Source: Euglena gracilis (lineage: Eukaryota; Euglenida; Euglenophyceae; Euglenales). Taken from it: a DNA stretch of 64,000 bases. The stretch spans positions 12,793,462 through 12,857,461 of the forward strand of contig CP154957.1 of assembly GCA_039621445.1 (NCBI GenBank), given 5' to 3'. Each line of letters begins with the position of its first letter. Within the stretch, counting starts at the first letter, position 1. The notes under the pieces were generated by a model, which worked only from the letters and a program-made list of their open reading frames with translations, had not been told where the DNA came from and searched no databases. This document shows, one piece after another, positions 53,964 to 63,689 of the stretch. The translations under genes were made by a program, and so were the position numbers.

Positions 53964-54237
53964 ACCCCACCCCCACCCACCCCCCCCCCCCCCCCCCCCC
54001 GCCCGGCCCCCCCCCCCCCTCCCCAGGCCACCCCCCCCACCTCCCCCACCACCCCCCCCCCGCCCCCCACCCCACCCCCCCCCCCCCCACCCCCCCCCAC
54101 CCCCCCCCCCCCCCGCGCCCCCCCCCCCCCCCCCCCCCCCCCCACCCACCCCCCCGCCCCCCCCCCACCCCCCCCCCCCCCCCCCCACGCCCCCCCCCCG
54201 CCCCCCCCATGTTTTCCCCCAACCCCCCCCCCCCCCC
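53929..54237. repeat. ~310-base almost pure poly-C block
   Basis: C with scattered single A, G or T (for example CCCACCC, CCCGCCC). The corresponding frames encode only Pro or Gly and are not genes. It could form i-motif or G-quadruplex structures, or reflect an assembly problem. Confidence 0.9.
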
Positions 54238-54599
54238 ACCCAGCCAAGTTTTTCAGAAAAAATGGCTGAAACGGGTCTTAGGTCGGGTTGGGGGTGGGGG
54301 GTCATGGGGGGAACACCCCCTGTGAAGTTTTTTTTTCAAATGTGTGAAAGTATTTCCAAATCTGTGTTTTCTGGTGCGAAAAATCATGCTTTCAACCCAA
54401 AAAAATGAATGTTGTAGAGATAAAAAATGCACTTTTTTCCCAAAAAAAACATTGCAAAAAATTTTTCCCCCAAACCCTCCATGACGTTTTTTTGTTTTTT
54501 TTTAAAAAACATATTTTTTTTAAAAAAAACATGTTTTTTTTGTTTCAAAAAAAACAAGCCGTCAACCTTGGGGGGGGGGTTGTGTTATTTGTTATTGTG

Positions 54600-54850
54600 C
54601 GGATTTTGTTATTTTGGGGCCCTCGAGGATTTGCCCCCCAAAACGGGTGGGTGACACAAGGGATTTTGTTATTTTGTGGCCCTCGAACAGTGGAGCAACA
54701 AAGGGGATTTACCCCCAAAACGGGTGGGTGACACAAGCGATTTGCCCCCCAACACGGGTGGGTGACGCAAGGGATTTTGTCATTTTGGGGCCCTCGAACA
54801 GTGGAGCAAGAAAAGGGATTTGCCCCAAAACAGGTAGAAAACATTTTTTT
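54600..54850. repeat. Satellite with ~35-80-base units
   Basis: CAAAACGGGTGGGTGACACA and GGGATTTTGTTATTTTGGGG plus CCCTCGAACAGTGGAGCAA recur three to four times in alternating combinations. Confidence 0.8.
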
Positions 54851-55916
54851 TAATTCTTGGGGCCTGCGAATGGGCGGTCATGGGGTGGGGGTCGACCAAG
54901 GACGACCAACCTTGATAAAATGGGGGTCCGGCTCTTTCGAATGCTGGGAGAGGGGGGTCTGGGGCTGAAAAGGCTGCTCTGGCTGGACCCCCCAGGGGGG
55001 TGGTAAAAGTTCCTCTCTAAAAACCATGCCCCCCCGATAGTATCCCACACCCGGCTCAACCACAGGGCAGGTATGGGACACGGTAAAGAGCTGCCCAACC
55101 AGGGTTAATACACATGGGGGGACCTGAGCGAGGCATCTCCAGGGGGGGGGGGAATGCGCTGGACAACCCTCGGAAAAAATGCGCAAAAAATGCGCTGAGT
55201 TTGTACATTCCTAAGGGAAAAAGGATTTAGAAAAATCTGCAACAATAAGCTCAAAATTAAACCTAAATCACCAAAAAACAGCTGAAATGAAGGCATTTTT
55301 GGTCAAAAAAAATGCACGAGCAAGGCGTCACTCTCTGTTCACCATTACCAACAATGTCAGCCATGGTGCCCCTTACTTGTGACCAGGGGAGAAGGATTTG
55401 ATGTAGGGTCTCTGAAAACCCCAGTGTCCTCATCATCATTGGATGAGTACCCACACCTCATCAACAAAAATGGCATTTTTTGTGCATTTTTTCCATTTTT
55501 CCACTTTTTTTTCCACTTTTTGGAGGCATTTTGTCCATATTGTCCATGTTGTCCACATTGTCCATATGTCAAAAACAAACTTGACATTGGTGTTCTTCAA
55601 CACCGTTCTTCAACACCAACCAAACCACATGCTCACCGAATTTTGCCCACGTTCAACTAAATTTCTATAACCAACGAACCCATTTCCGCACTTTTTTTCC
55701 ACCCAAGGGACCCGCCTCAAACAAAAGGGACCCGCCTCGACAAAAAATGCGCAAAAAATGCGCAAAAATGCGCATCCCCCCCCCCTCCATCTCGCTCAGG
55801 TCCCCCCATGTTTTTAGCACTGGTTGGGCGGCTCTTTGGGTTCGCTGAGTACCCTGTGGAGGCAATGTAACGACGTTGAGCGGGAAGGGTTCAACTGTTT
55901 GCATGAGAGAACCTTA

Positions 55917-56228
55917 GGTACTTATCTGTTATCGCACGACATACCCCCCCCTTTCGGTTATCGCACGACACCCTTTTTTGGGGTTATTTAGGGTTATTTA
56001 AAGGAATAGGGTTAGGTGCGCACATGCTACGTTGCGCTACATGGCCACGTTGCGCTACATGGCCATGAAGCGCAACATGGCCATGTAGCGCAACGTGGCC
56101 ATGTAGCGCAACATTGCATGTGCGCACCTAACCCTACTCCTTCAAATAACCCTATAAAACCTAAAAATAAGGCGTCGTGCGATAACCGAAAGGGGGGGGG
56201 GTATGTCGTGCGATAACAGATAAGTACC
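55917..56228. mobile_element. 312-bp near-palindromic element with 8-bp flanking duplication
   Basis: GAACCTTA on both sides (55909-55916, 56229-56236). Ends GGTACTTATCTGTTATCGCA and exact inverse, then a C8 run and a second TTATCGCACGACA unit. The two halves are complementary almost to the centre, which is built from GTTGCGCTACATGGCCA units in one direction and their inverses in the other. Confidence 0.9.
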
Positions 56229-56341
56229 GAACCTTAACCCTACCCTACTCCTTCAAACAACGTCATTACCACATTTTGGGACTCAAGGGAGCCGACTTGT
56301 CATTTTGGAGGTGGGGGTCGAGTTGCGAACAACTACTCAAC

Positions 56342-56447
56342 CTGCAGCGTGTTGAGTGGGCCCAATTCATGGAACATAGCGGACACATGAAGGCCTGAAT
56401 GCCCCTGGTGGGTCTCAAGCATCTTCAAGATAAGAAAACGCAGTGCA
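56342..56447 (-). CDS. Winged-helix-like exon candidate
   Basis: Minus strand. ACACCAG acceptor and CTGCAG|GTTGAG donor. One base plus 35 codons ALRFLILKMLETHQGHSGLH-VSAMFHELGPLNTLQ. Pattern L-x2-LI-x2-L...G-[LV]-H-V...L resembles the start of winged helices such as the RPA32 C-terminus or OST-HTH domains. It is too short to decide. It could belong upstream of the CCCH gene (phase 0 at its end). Confidence 0.4.
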
Positions 56448-57291
56448 CTGGTGTCATTTTAACGAGGACAGGAATGTCCAGCCACACTCATTAACAACAT
56501 CCGCCGATGCTCTTGCGGTGTCGACATAACATTGCTGTCCGGACCCCCTGGATAACTGATCGCTGTGCGACGACAGGGTTGCTGACGTGTTGGCCAGGAA
56601 AAAGGTGCTGGTGGATTACAGATGGGGTCCTGGCGCTGGCCTCCATTCTCCACCAACGGTCAGACTGGAAACCCCCGGAGCATTGTGCTTTTGAGACTGG
56701 ACCCTGGGGGGGTCAGGGGGTCCAAACTGGACGCGGCTGGTTCCCAAAACAGGCAAAACGGGTGCCAGTTCACTGCTTGACCACTGGTGAAACAACCCAA
56801 GTCGACCTGAGCTCAGCCTGGCCCAGCCGTACCTCGACCAGGGTTCGACTTGGCCACGGTCTGGGGACCGCCTCCTTCTTCCTTCCTGAGCCAGTTTGTG
56901 AACCGAAAATGACCACAACCCAAAATCCAAACATCAACAGATTTGATGTTTTCGATGTTTTTTGATGTTTTTTGTTTTAAATGTCCAAAAAAGGCCACAC
57001 TCCATGCAAAATTTTAACATTTTGGTTTAGGTTAGGCAATCCAGTTCGGCCTCCGAACCCCCCCCCCCCGATCCAGTGACCGGGGGGTTCTGGGCACCCC
57101 CTGCCTGGTTTCCAAAGCTTGCACTTTGACGAATTGCACAACATCGCCATCGCCGTGGAGGGACCCAACAAAAGAACCATCAAGCAGTGAAAAGCAAATC
57201 AATATCCGGGGTCGAAAAAAAGGCCACTTGCCAATTTTACCATGTTCAACAATTTGGGGGTTGGAAGGAAAACGAAAACGAAGGCGATAAC

Positions 57292-57342
57292 CTTGATTGT
57301 TGACTTGATTGTAACGTCGATGACGTCAACAGTCTCCATATG
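57292..57342 (-). CDS. Small exon candidate
   Basis: GAACCGCAG acceptor, ATCAAG|GTTATC donor, 17 codons in phase 0 to 0 (HMETVDVIDVTIKSTIK). In phase with 57472-57529. An alternative acceptor lies at TTTCTCTTCAG 40 bases upstream. Confidence 0.25.
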
Positions 57343-57471
57343 CTGCGGTTCGTTGGCCGAAGTTGCTCAAATGAATTTCAAAGACTGAAGAGAAAAGATT
57401 GGAGCATGACACATTTTTTGATGACTTTCATGAAGGCCAATACTAATCGCAAGTTGTATGGTGTCTCTTAC

Positions 57472-57529
57472 CTGAGTACCTGAGGAGCCTTGAATGAATA
57501 TGTCTGTGGGTTGAATTGAGTGCTTCACA
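57472..57529 (-). CDS. Small exon candidate with strong donor
   Basis: Acceptor GATTGTTTCCAG, donor ACTCAG|GTAAGA. One base plus 19 codons VKHSIQPTDIFIQGSSGTQ. Good splice sites, unknown product. Confidence 0.3.
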
Positions 57530-57728
57530 CTGGAAACAATCAGCCAAATTTCTGTGCATATGGGAGTGCTTTTAAACCTCCAAAGTCGCCTCCGACTGAC
57601 CGGTACACAGCACCAGCGCGGAAACCACTTTCATGCTGTGTTTCTCGGCGCCCCGGATTCCATGGGCACCTGATCATGGATTTCTGGTCCGGTTAAACAC
57701 CCCTCTTGGACAACGTTCTGTAATAAGC

Positions 57729-58070
57729 GCGAGATGCAAGCCATGGTGGACAAGTCAGAGGAAGCATACCACTTCCTCAGCAACCTCGGAGATATGTTTT
57801 GTCGCAGTTTTGTCTTGATGCTTGCAAAGTGATGCATTTTATGTGGACGTTGTGCACGAGCCATCTAGGCTCCCTCCAAGAGATTGCACGAGTGATCCGG
57901 AAAACATGGGACGACATCTTGGATCTTGGTGCAGCCTGCCACCAACCTGAGGTTTCCGCCACTTGTCCTCTGACTTCGCAATGGTGGCCACAAAGTTGAA
58001 GGATACGCTGGCTCGCAGTTTGTGCCATTGCAAGAATGGCTTCAAAAAAAATACCGATGATCATTTGTGA
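57729..58070 (+). pseudogene. Decayed plus-strand ORF in three frames
   Basis: REMQAMVDKSEEAYHFLSNL (frame 3) stops at ~57832. SHLGSLQEIARVIRKTWDDI (frame 1) overlaps and continues to ~57999. DFAMVATKLKDTLARSLCHC-KNGF (third frame) runs to a TGA at ~58068. The helical, non-repetitive character suggests one former ORF. No motif identifies it. Confidence 0.35.
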
Positions 58071-58261
58071 ATACGATCACGGAAGGTGCAAGCCAGAAAG
58101 ATGCCTCAAACAGACAACCCCCCCAAAGAGGTGTACCCCTCCCTTTTTTTTGAGCACACCCACGGGACAACGGACCCCCCAAAAGCTCAAATAAGGGGGG
58201 GGTCAAATAAGGGGGGTCAAAAATTCCTTTCAAAAAATTTTTCCCAGACCCAAATGCTCAA

Positions 58262-58812
58262 CTAAGGGGGGTGTACCCCCCGCGACCCCCCCCCCCGCGA
58301 CCCCCCCGCGACCCCCCCCCGCGACCCAGACATGGAGGGTTTCCGCATCCCATTAGGAGCCAAAAAATGGCACCCAGTTAGGAATCGGCACCTAAATTAG
58401 GAATCAAATTTGCCGAAAAAGTGTGATAAATTCCTAATTGGATCTATTTTTGGACCCAAAGGTTCCGGGGGTGTTCCCCCCGCGTCCCCCCCGCGTCCCC
58501 CCCCCCGTCCCCCCCGCGTCCCGGATTTTGGCTGGGCTCATTTTTTGGTGGACCAAAGTGAAATAACATGCAAATTTGGGTGACACCAAAGAAAACGTGT
58601 GGGGGTGGTTGGGCCATGGTTCCCCCCCGCGTCCCCCCCGCGTCCCCCCCCCGCGTCCCCCCTCGCGTCCCGAACCACCCCCGCCAAAAATAGGTTACAT
58701 GTGACGTTGTACGTGAGGTCACACTGGTCACACGTGACCCGTCAAAACTGCCACGTTCCCCCCGCGACCCCCCCCCCGCGACCCCCCCCGCGACCCCGCC
58801 CACGACCCGTAC
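58262..58812. mobile_element. GCGACCCCCCC-array element interrupted by a nested insertion
   Basis: Inverted copy of 52470-52802 (TAAGGGGGGTGTACC ... CGTACACCCCC). The sequence homologous to GTTCTAAAAATAGG in the intact copy is split by 58463-58680, a second element with CGGGGGTGTTCC/GAACCACCCCCG ends and GCGTCCCCCC arrays. Confidence 0.7.
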
Positions 58813-58844
58813 ACCCCCAGGGGGGGTCAAATAAAGGGGGGACC

Positions 58845-59027
58845 CCAGTGACCCCCCCCCCCGCGACCCCTCGCGACCCACACGTGGAGGGTTTCCCCAT
58901 CCCGCACCCAAATTAGGGATCAAAATTGCCCAAAAATGTGTGATAAATTTCTAATCGGATATATTTTTGGAACCAAATGTTCTAAAAATAGGTCACATGT
59001 GAGGTTGTATGTAAGGGTTGGGGTTGG
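58845..59027. repeat. Truncated third copy of the GCGACCC-array element
   Basis: Matches 58310-58460 plus 58685-58710 without the nested insert (GGAACCAAATGTTCTAAAAA TAGG). It ends where the element at 59028 begins. Confidence 0.65.
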
Positions 59028-59502
59028 TACCTACAGTCCCTGGGCGTAAATTGTCCCCCCCCCCCCGGAAACCCCCCCCCTGAAATTTGGGAATTTTCCT
59101 GGTTTTGCAAAAGGCTCCGAAACGGGCGAAAACTTTCCCCCCCCCCTTCAGCCCCAGAGGAACAGCCAAGGCAGGTCGGTTGGAACTTTTTTTTTGTACA
59201 TGCAACTACATCATAGCTTCACCACTTGCATGGCCCTTGGGTCGAGGACCTGGTATCTTTTGGGTTTTTTGTCCATTGAACCATCCTCGGCATGTATCTA
59301 TCAATAAGGCCCATCGCCCTTATACCATAAACAACCCACCCCACACCATACGGCAAATGAATTCTGAAGCCTGGTGGGCTTAAGAATAGAAGGGACGGGA
59401 CAAAGTGCCCGAAACGGCCGAAAATCCCCCCCCCTGGTCAAGAGCCCAAAAAACCCTCCCTACCTCCCTAGGGGGGGGATTTATGCCCAGGGACTGTAGG
59501 TA
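59028..59502. mobile_element. Poly-C-ended inverted-repeat element, GTAAATTGTCC subfamily
   Basis: Left TACCTACAGTCCCTGGGC, GTAAATTGTC, C-run. Right G-run, ATTTATGCCCAGGGACTGTA GGTA, 22 of 24 complementary. No gene inside. Confidence 0.8.
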
Positions 59503-59520
59503 TGTAGGTATTGGTTTGGG

Positions 59521-59674
59521 TATACCACCCCCCCTCTTATTGTCCCTCGGCCCCGGCCGACGGGGAGTTTTTTTGGCCCGGCCAATGAAATTCCTTTGGT
59601 ACGGTCTTATTGTCCCCCCCCCTTATTGTCCAGTCGGGCCTCCGGGGAGGTCGGTGGGACAATAGGGGGGGGTA
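59521..59674. mobile_element. Poly-C-ended inverted-repeat element, TTATTGTCCC subfamily
   Basis: Left TATACCACCCCCCCTC then TTATTGTCCC. Right GGGACAATA, 8 G, TA. A second TTATTGTCC pair lies near 59606-59630. Confidence 0.7.
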
Positions 59675-59724
59675 GGTCATGCACATACATACATACCGTA
59701 TAGGAGGTATTGGTCATTTTGCCA

Positions 59725-59961
59725 ACCTATACCCCCCCCATAATTGACACCCCCCATAATTGACACCCCCCCCCCGAACGAAAATTTTTTCAGCCGCTCG
59801 CGTCTTTTCCGCCTTGCTTTTGCTTTTTCAAATGTCTACCTATCTCTTTGACAGTTATGGCCGTTCGGACCCCCCCCATAATTGACACCCCCCCATAATT
59901 GACACTACCTTGGGGGGTTTGGAGGGTGTCGGGGGTGTCAATTATGGGGGGGGGGCACCTA
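59725..59961. mobile_element. Poly-C-ended inverted-repeat element, ATAATTGACACC subfamily
   Basis: Left CCTATAC8ATAATTGACACC with a second unit. Right GGTGTCAATTATG10CACC, preceded by two more direct units at 59877-59910. Confidence 0.75.
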
Positions 59962-60207
59962 CATCCAGCCCTGCTTGGAACTTGCCTCAAATTTGCACCA
60001 ACACATATCCAACTTGGTTTGAAACGAGAAATATTTTCTTGGTGGGTGGTTTCAAAAACTGTCATCGGAGAATTGTGACAAAAATGGCCAATTTCGAAAT
60101 TTTTCTTTAAAATGGCCTTCGCTTGGTATAAATTTTCCGTCTTTGAGCCACCTTCGCTAGGATTTGACATGGAGGTGAGATAGAGGGATAGAGGAGGTGG
60201 AGGTGAC

Positions 60208-60252
60208 CTCTACCTCTACCTCTACCTCAACCTCCATGTCTACCTCTACCTC
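60208..60252. repeat. (CTCTAC)n microsatellite
   Basis: Six or seven CTACCT units with one AACCTCCATGT interruption. Confidence 0.85.
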
Positions 60253-60513
60253 TTTGCCTCTGACAGCCTGGGGAATTGATGGGGGGGCTCTCCTCCATTC
60301 AAAAAAAATATCTCTCTTCCTCTTCAGAACGGACATGTCGCGACATTTCAAACTGGAAAGTCTATGGGACAAAAAACTGGTCAAAATGGGGATGCGGGGG
60401 TCGGGGGGGGGGAATGAGGGGACGCGGGGGAGACACCCCCTGGGGGGTTGGCACACCCCTCCCCCCCCCTCCGAGGGGCTCGCCACGCGATTCCGTGATG
60501 GATTTTTTGGTGG

Positions 60514-60691
60514 TCGCTAGCGACTACCATGCCCCCCCCCATATTGTACCCCCCCCCCTGGGAGCCATTTTCTGGGGGGGAGGTACATTATGGGGGGGGG
60601 TACAATATGGGGGTGGCCAAGGTCATGGTCCATGGTGGGGGGGGTACCCCATGGGGGGGTAAATTATGGGGGGGGGCGTGGTAGTCGCTAG
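60514..60691. mobile_element. Poly-C-ended inverted-repeat element, ATATTGTACC subfamily
   Basis: Left CTAGCGACTACCATG, C8, ATATTGTACCCC. Right GGGGTAAATTATG, G-run, CGTGGTAGTCGCTAG. Terminal 14 bases perfectly inverted. Internal TACATTATGG/TACAATATGG units. Confidence 0.8.
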
Positions 60692-61786
60692 GGGGGGCTG
60701 CCGCCCCCCCCGGACCCCCCCTACCCAAAATAACAAAATCCCCTTGTGTGTGCAAAATAAGGAGGGTCAAACCGCGCTCCTGAAGGACCCCCGATATGCG
60801 AACTTAGTCGGCCTACGCCCCCCCCCCCCTTGCCACGCCACCCGGTACAGCGTCACCCCGATCAATCCCCCCCCCCTTGGGCAGCCAAAATTCCAAAAAT
60901 TTGAGGGGGGGGGATATTCAGCTGTTTTTTTTGGACTGGTTGTGGATTTTGAAAACTGGTATTCCAAATTTTTCTGGGGGGGAATTATTCAGCTGTTTTT
61001 TGGACCACACCAGGATTCCGAAAATTGGCCAAAAATGGAGGGGGGGGAATTGTTCGGGGGGGGGGGGGGAGAAGATCGGGGTGACGCTGTACATTTTTAA
61101 TTTTGCAACCATGGTGCACCCCTCCCCCCCCTCCGAGGGGCTCGCCACGCCATTTACCCCCCCCACCTATTCGGACCCCCTCGCCACAGCGTCCCCCAAA
61201 ATGGCCACTCTGGGGGAGGGGACACTTTGGGGGGGGGGGGTCAATTTTTAAGCTTCGGCACCTTCAGCGCCAAAAGAAATGGCCACTTTGAGGGGGGGCA
61301 AACCAAATTTGCCAAAAAAATTGGCCACTCTAAGGGGGGACACTTTGAGCGGGGGTGTGGGTGTCGCCTATGTGTCCGAGAAAAGACTTGCTCATTACAA
61401 TTATCTTTGGGGGGGGGGCAATTTGGCCAATTCTTGAGCCACGTGGAGCTTGTTTTTTTCCAAGAGGGTCAGATGTGCAAAAAAATGGCATCATGGAAAG
61501 GATTAGTGTGAAGTGCAAATTGTTGTTGTTTCATTTTCTCACCCCCCGCCTCCTTTATTGGCCAAATGGGAGGGGGGCAATTGCGGGGGGGGGGGGTGAG
61601 GATTTCTAATTTCTTTCCTCTAAACAAAATTGTTCGATTTTTTTCAGCATGGTTGGATTTGTCGTGACTTCCAAATTGGCCGAATCTTGTCCCGAAGTCA
61701 ATTGGCCAATTGGGGGGGGGGAAGAATTGGGGGGGGGGCAAGGGCCCCCCCCCCAAATAATACCCCCCCTCGGGCCGGGACTTCGG
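60692..61786. other. No gene; further G-run-bounded fragments
   Basis: Contains paired TTCAGCTGTTTTTTGGAC words (60925, 60989), GAGGGGCTCGCCACGC at 60471 and 61133, and a TTCGGCACCTTCAGCGCC hairpin (61256-61272). Open frames are compositional. Confidence 0.5.
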
Positions 61787-61872
61787 GTAACGTGACCCCC
61801 CCCTATATGGCACCCCCCCCCGGGAGCGTTTTGACCCCCCTGGCGACTATTAGGGGGGGGGTGGGGGGGTTA
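61787..61872. mobile_element. Short poly-C-ended element, GGCGACTATTAG subfamily
   Basis: GTAACGTGAC8TATATGGCACC at the left. GGCGACTATTAG, G-runs, GTTAC at the right. It shares its right arm with 63187-63285. Confidence 0.5.
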
Positions 61873-62212
61873 CTCAATTCACCCCACATTTCCGTGGGTC
61901 CATGGCAGGCATCGCCCGGTATTTTAGTCGTCTGTCGTTTAAAACTCGTTTTTTATTGTAGTGTTTAAAACATTTTGTATTTAGATCGTTTTTTATACAC
62001 ACGAGGGGGTCTGCGGCTACCCTAAAGGGAATTTGTCGCATCAGTATGGAAGGCCACCGCGGGTGAGTTCCCTCGTCGGCTTTTAAGAGCAAACCAAAGT
62101 TTCCGCCAGCTGAACAGTACTAAAAGTGCGTCGTGAACGAGGCAGACCCGGCCGAGGCTCTACCGGGAGAGTTTTTGGGTAAGGACCCCCGGAAAAAAAT
62201 AAAACAGGCCCC

Positions 62213-62690
62213 CCCCCACCTGTGTCCCAAAACTTGCCCGAGATGGGGGCCTACAAGCTGGGGCACCAAACTCGCCCCACAGCTTCTGGCACAGCCCCAA
62301 GCTGTGCCAGAAAAACTGGACAGAAAATGTTTCCCCCAACTGTGACCAGACTGTGCGACCAAAACGACCCACCTGTTGCACCAAACTGGCCCCAAATTCA
62401 AACTGGACACAAAATGTTTCCCCCATCTGTGGCCAAGATTTGTGGCCCACAGCTGTGCCCAAGGTATGCCCAGTCCCCAAAATGTGCCAGGAAACTGGAT
62501 CCAAAATGCTTTCCCCAACTGTGTCCAAGATGTGTGACATCAAAATGTGGCCCCCATCTGTGGCACCAAACTGCCCCCAAGATGTGCACCAAAATGTCCC
62601 GAAAATGTGCCAACAAGCTGGACCCAAAATGTTTCCCCCTCTGTGGCAAAGCTGTGGCCTCCAATATGCGGCACCAAAATGGGGGAGGGG
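62213..62690. repeat. Degenerate minisatellite, AAAATGTTTCCCCC units
   Basis: About ten units of ~35-70 bases containing AACTGGA(C)CCAAAATGTT, TCCCC(C)A(A/T)CTGTG and CCAAGATGTG. Strand asymmetry is strong. Confidence 0.8.
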
Positions 62691-62819
62691 GGTGAATGTT
62701 GCAGTTGCTGGTTTGACAAAACAAAAACAGTTTGAAAGATATTTTTTCAGATCTGGGCAAGGCAAAACACATCTGAAACATAAATGGAACCGAAGGTACC
62801 AATAACTTCTGCAGCACAG

Positions 62820-63186
62820 AACGATGAACTTCTGCAGCACCTCCTCAAACGCTGCTCAAGTTGTTCATTAACTTTTCTTTCGACGTACTTAACTTTCAAG
62901 CAAAACACCTGGACCTTGAAGCTTGTAACTTGAAGTGTGGCAACTTGTTCTTAAAACCCTTCTTGAACTCCTCCATGGGCCTTAACTTGTTGCCTGTATG
63001 AAAGAAAGAAGCCAATCTGAATGAAAGAATGCATCTCCATACATGGTCTCCAAGTGACATATTAGGCATCTCCATTTTCGCGAATCGCGAAGTGTTTAAA
63101 ACTATGCCCTGAAAAATATCAGTGTTTTAATCAAAAGGGCAAATGTTTTTGTTTTAAACGCTTTATATTCAATGCCTGGTCCATGG
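62820..63186. other. Unique sequence, nothing recognised
   Basis: Several CTTGAA/AACTTG words but no array. No splice-bounded coding segment. Confidence 0.4.
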
Positions 63187-63285
63187 GTAACCCCCCCCCT
63201 AATTGTCGCCCCCCCAAGGGGGGGGGCGACTATTAGGGGGGGGGTGACAAATAGGGGGGGTCACGTTAAAAATGATCCCCCCCCG
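63187..63285. mobile_element. Short poly-C-ended hairpin, TAATTGTCGCC subfamily
   Basis: GGTAAC9TAATTGTCGCC faces GGCGACTATTAG9GTG across a CCCCAAGGGG centre. A further G-run and GTCACG follow. Confidence 0.65.
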
Positions 63286-63689
63286 GCTCCATGCGGGTGA
63301 TTGGCTATGACGATCCCGGAGGTCGTACCGACCATTGTCGGGCCGACCGTTGGCTATGGCTTATCGACCATTGGAGGTCGGGCCGACTTCCAATCAACCG
63401 CATTACCCCCCCCTTTTTCGGAGGTCACAGATGTGGGCCACCTGGGTCCCACAGATAATTTGTGTCCTGAATAGCCCCCCCCCCCCAGCCCAGATTTTTT
63501 TTGATCCCGAAAAGCCCCCCCCCCCCCCCCCCCCGGGGGCAAGGTTTTTTTTTGTCCAGAACAACCCCCCCCCCCCAGGCCGGTTTGTGATTTGTAGTTT
63601 GACCTTGACAAGAAAAAGCCACTCCGCCCCTTTCCGGAGGAAAACCATTGGCTTTCGGATGACTTGATCTCTGGGTAAATAAGGTTGCT

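Larger units (their letters stand above)
53516..55077. repeat. Inverted repeats flanking a 1.5-kb low-complexity block
   Basis: GCCCTGTGGTTGAGCCGGGT at 53520 is inverted at 55046-55070 (ACCCGGCTCAACCACAGGGC), with matching flanking bases (~38 bp, several mismatches). Between them lie T/A homopolymer palindromes, a poly-C block and a satellite. Confidence 0.6.

Noticed and set aside
53697-54305. Long Pro-rich and Gly-rich open frames on both strands
   Set aside because: They are translations of the poly-C block. No stop codon can occur in C-runs, so openness carries no information.
54600-54850. CRISPR-like regular repeats
   Set aside because: Units vary in length, are not separated by unique spacers, and the DNA is eukaryotic. 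This is a satellite.
63300-63667. Gly- or Pro-rich frames opposite C-runs near the window end
   Set aside because: Compositional. Frames on both strands are open for the same reason and no splice signals pair up.
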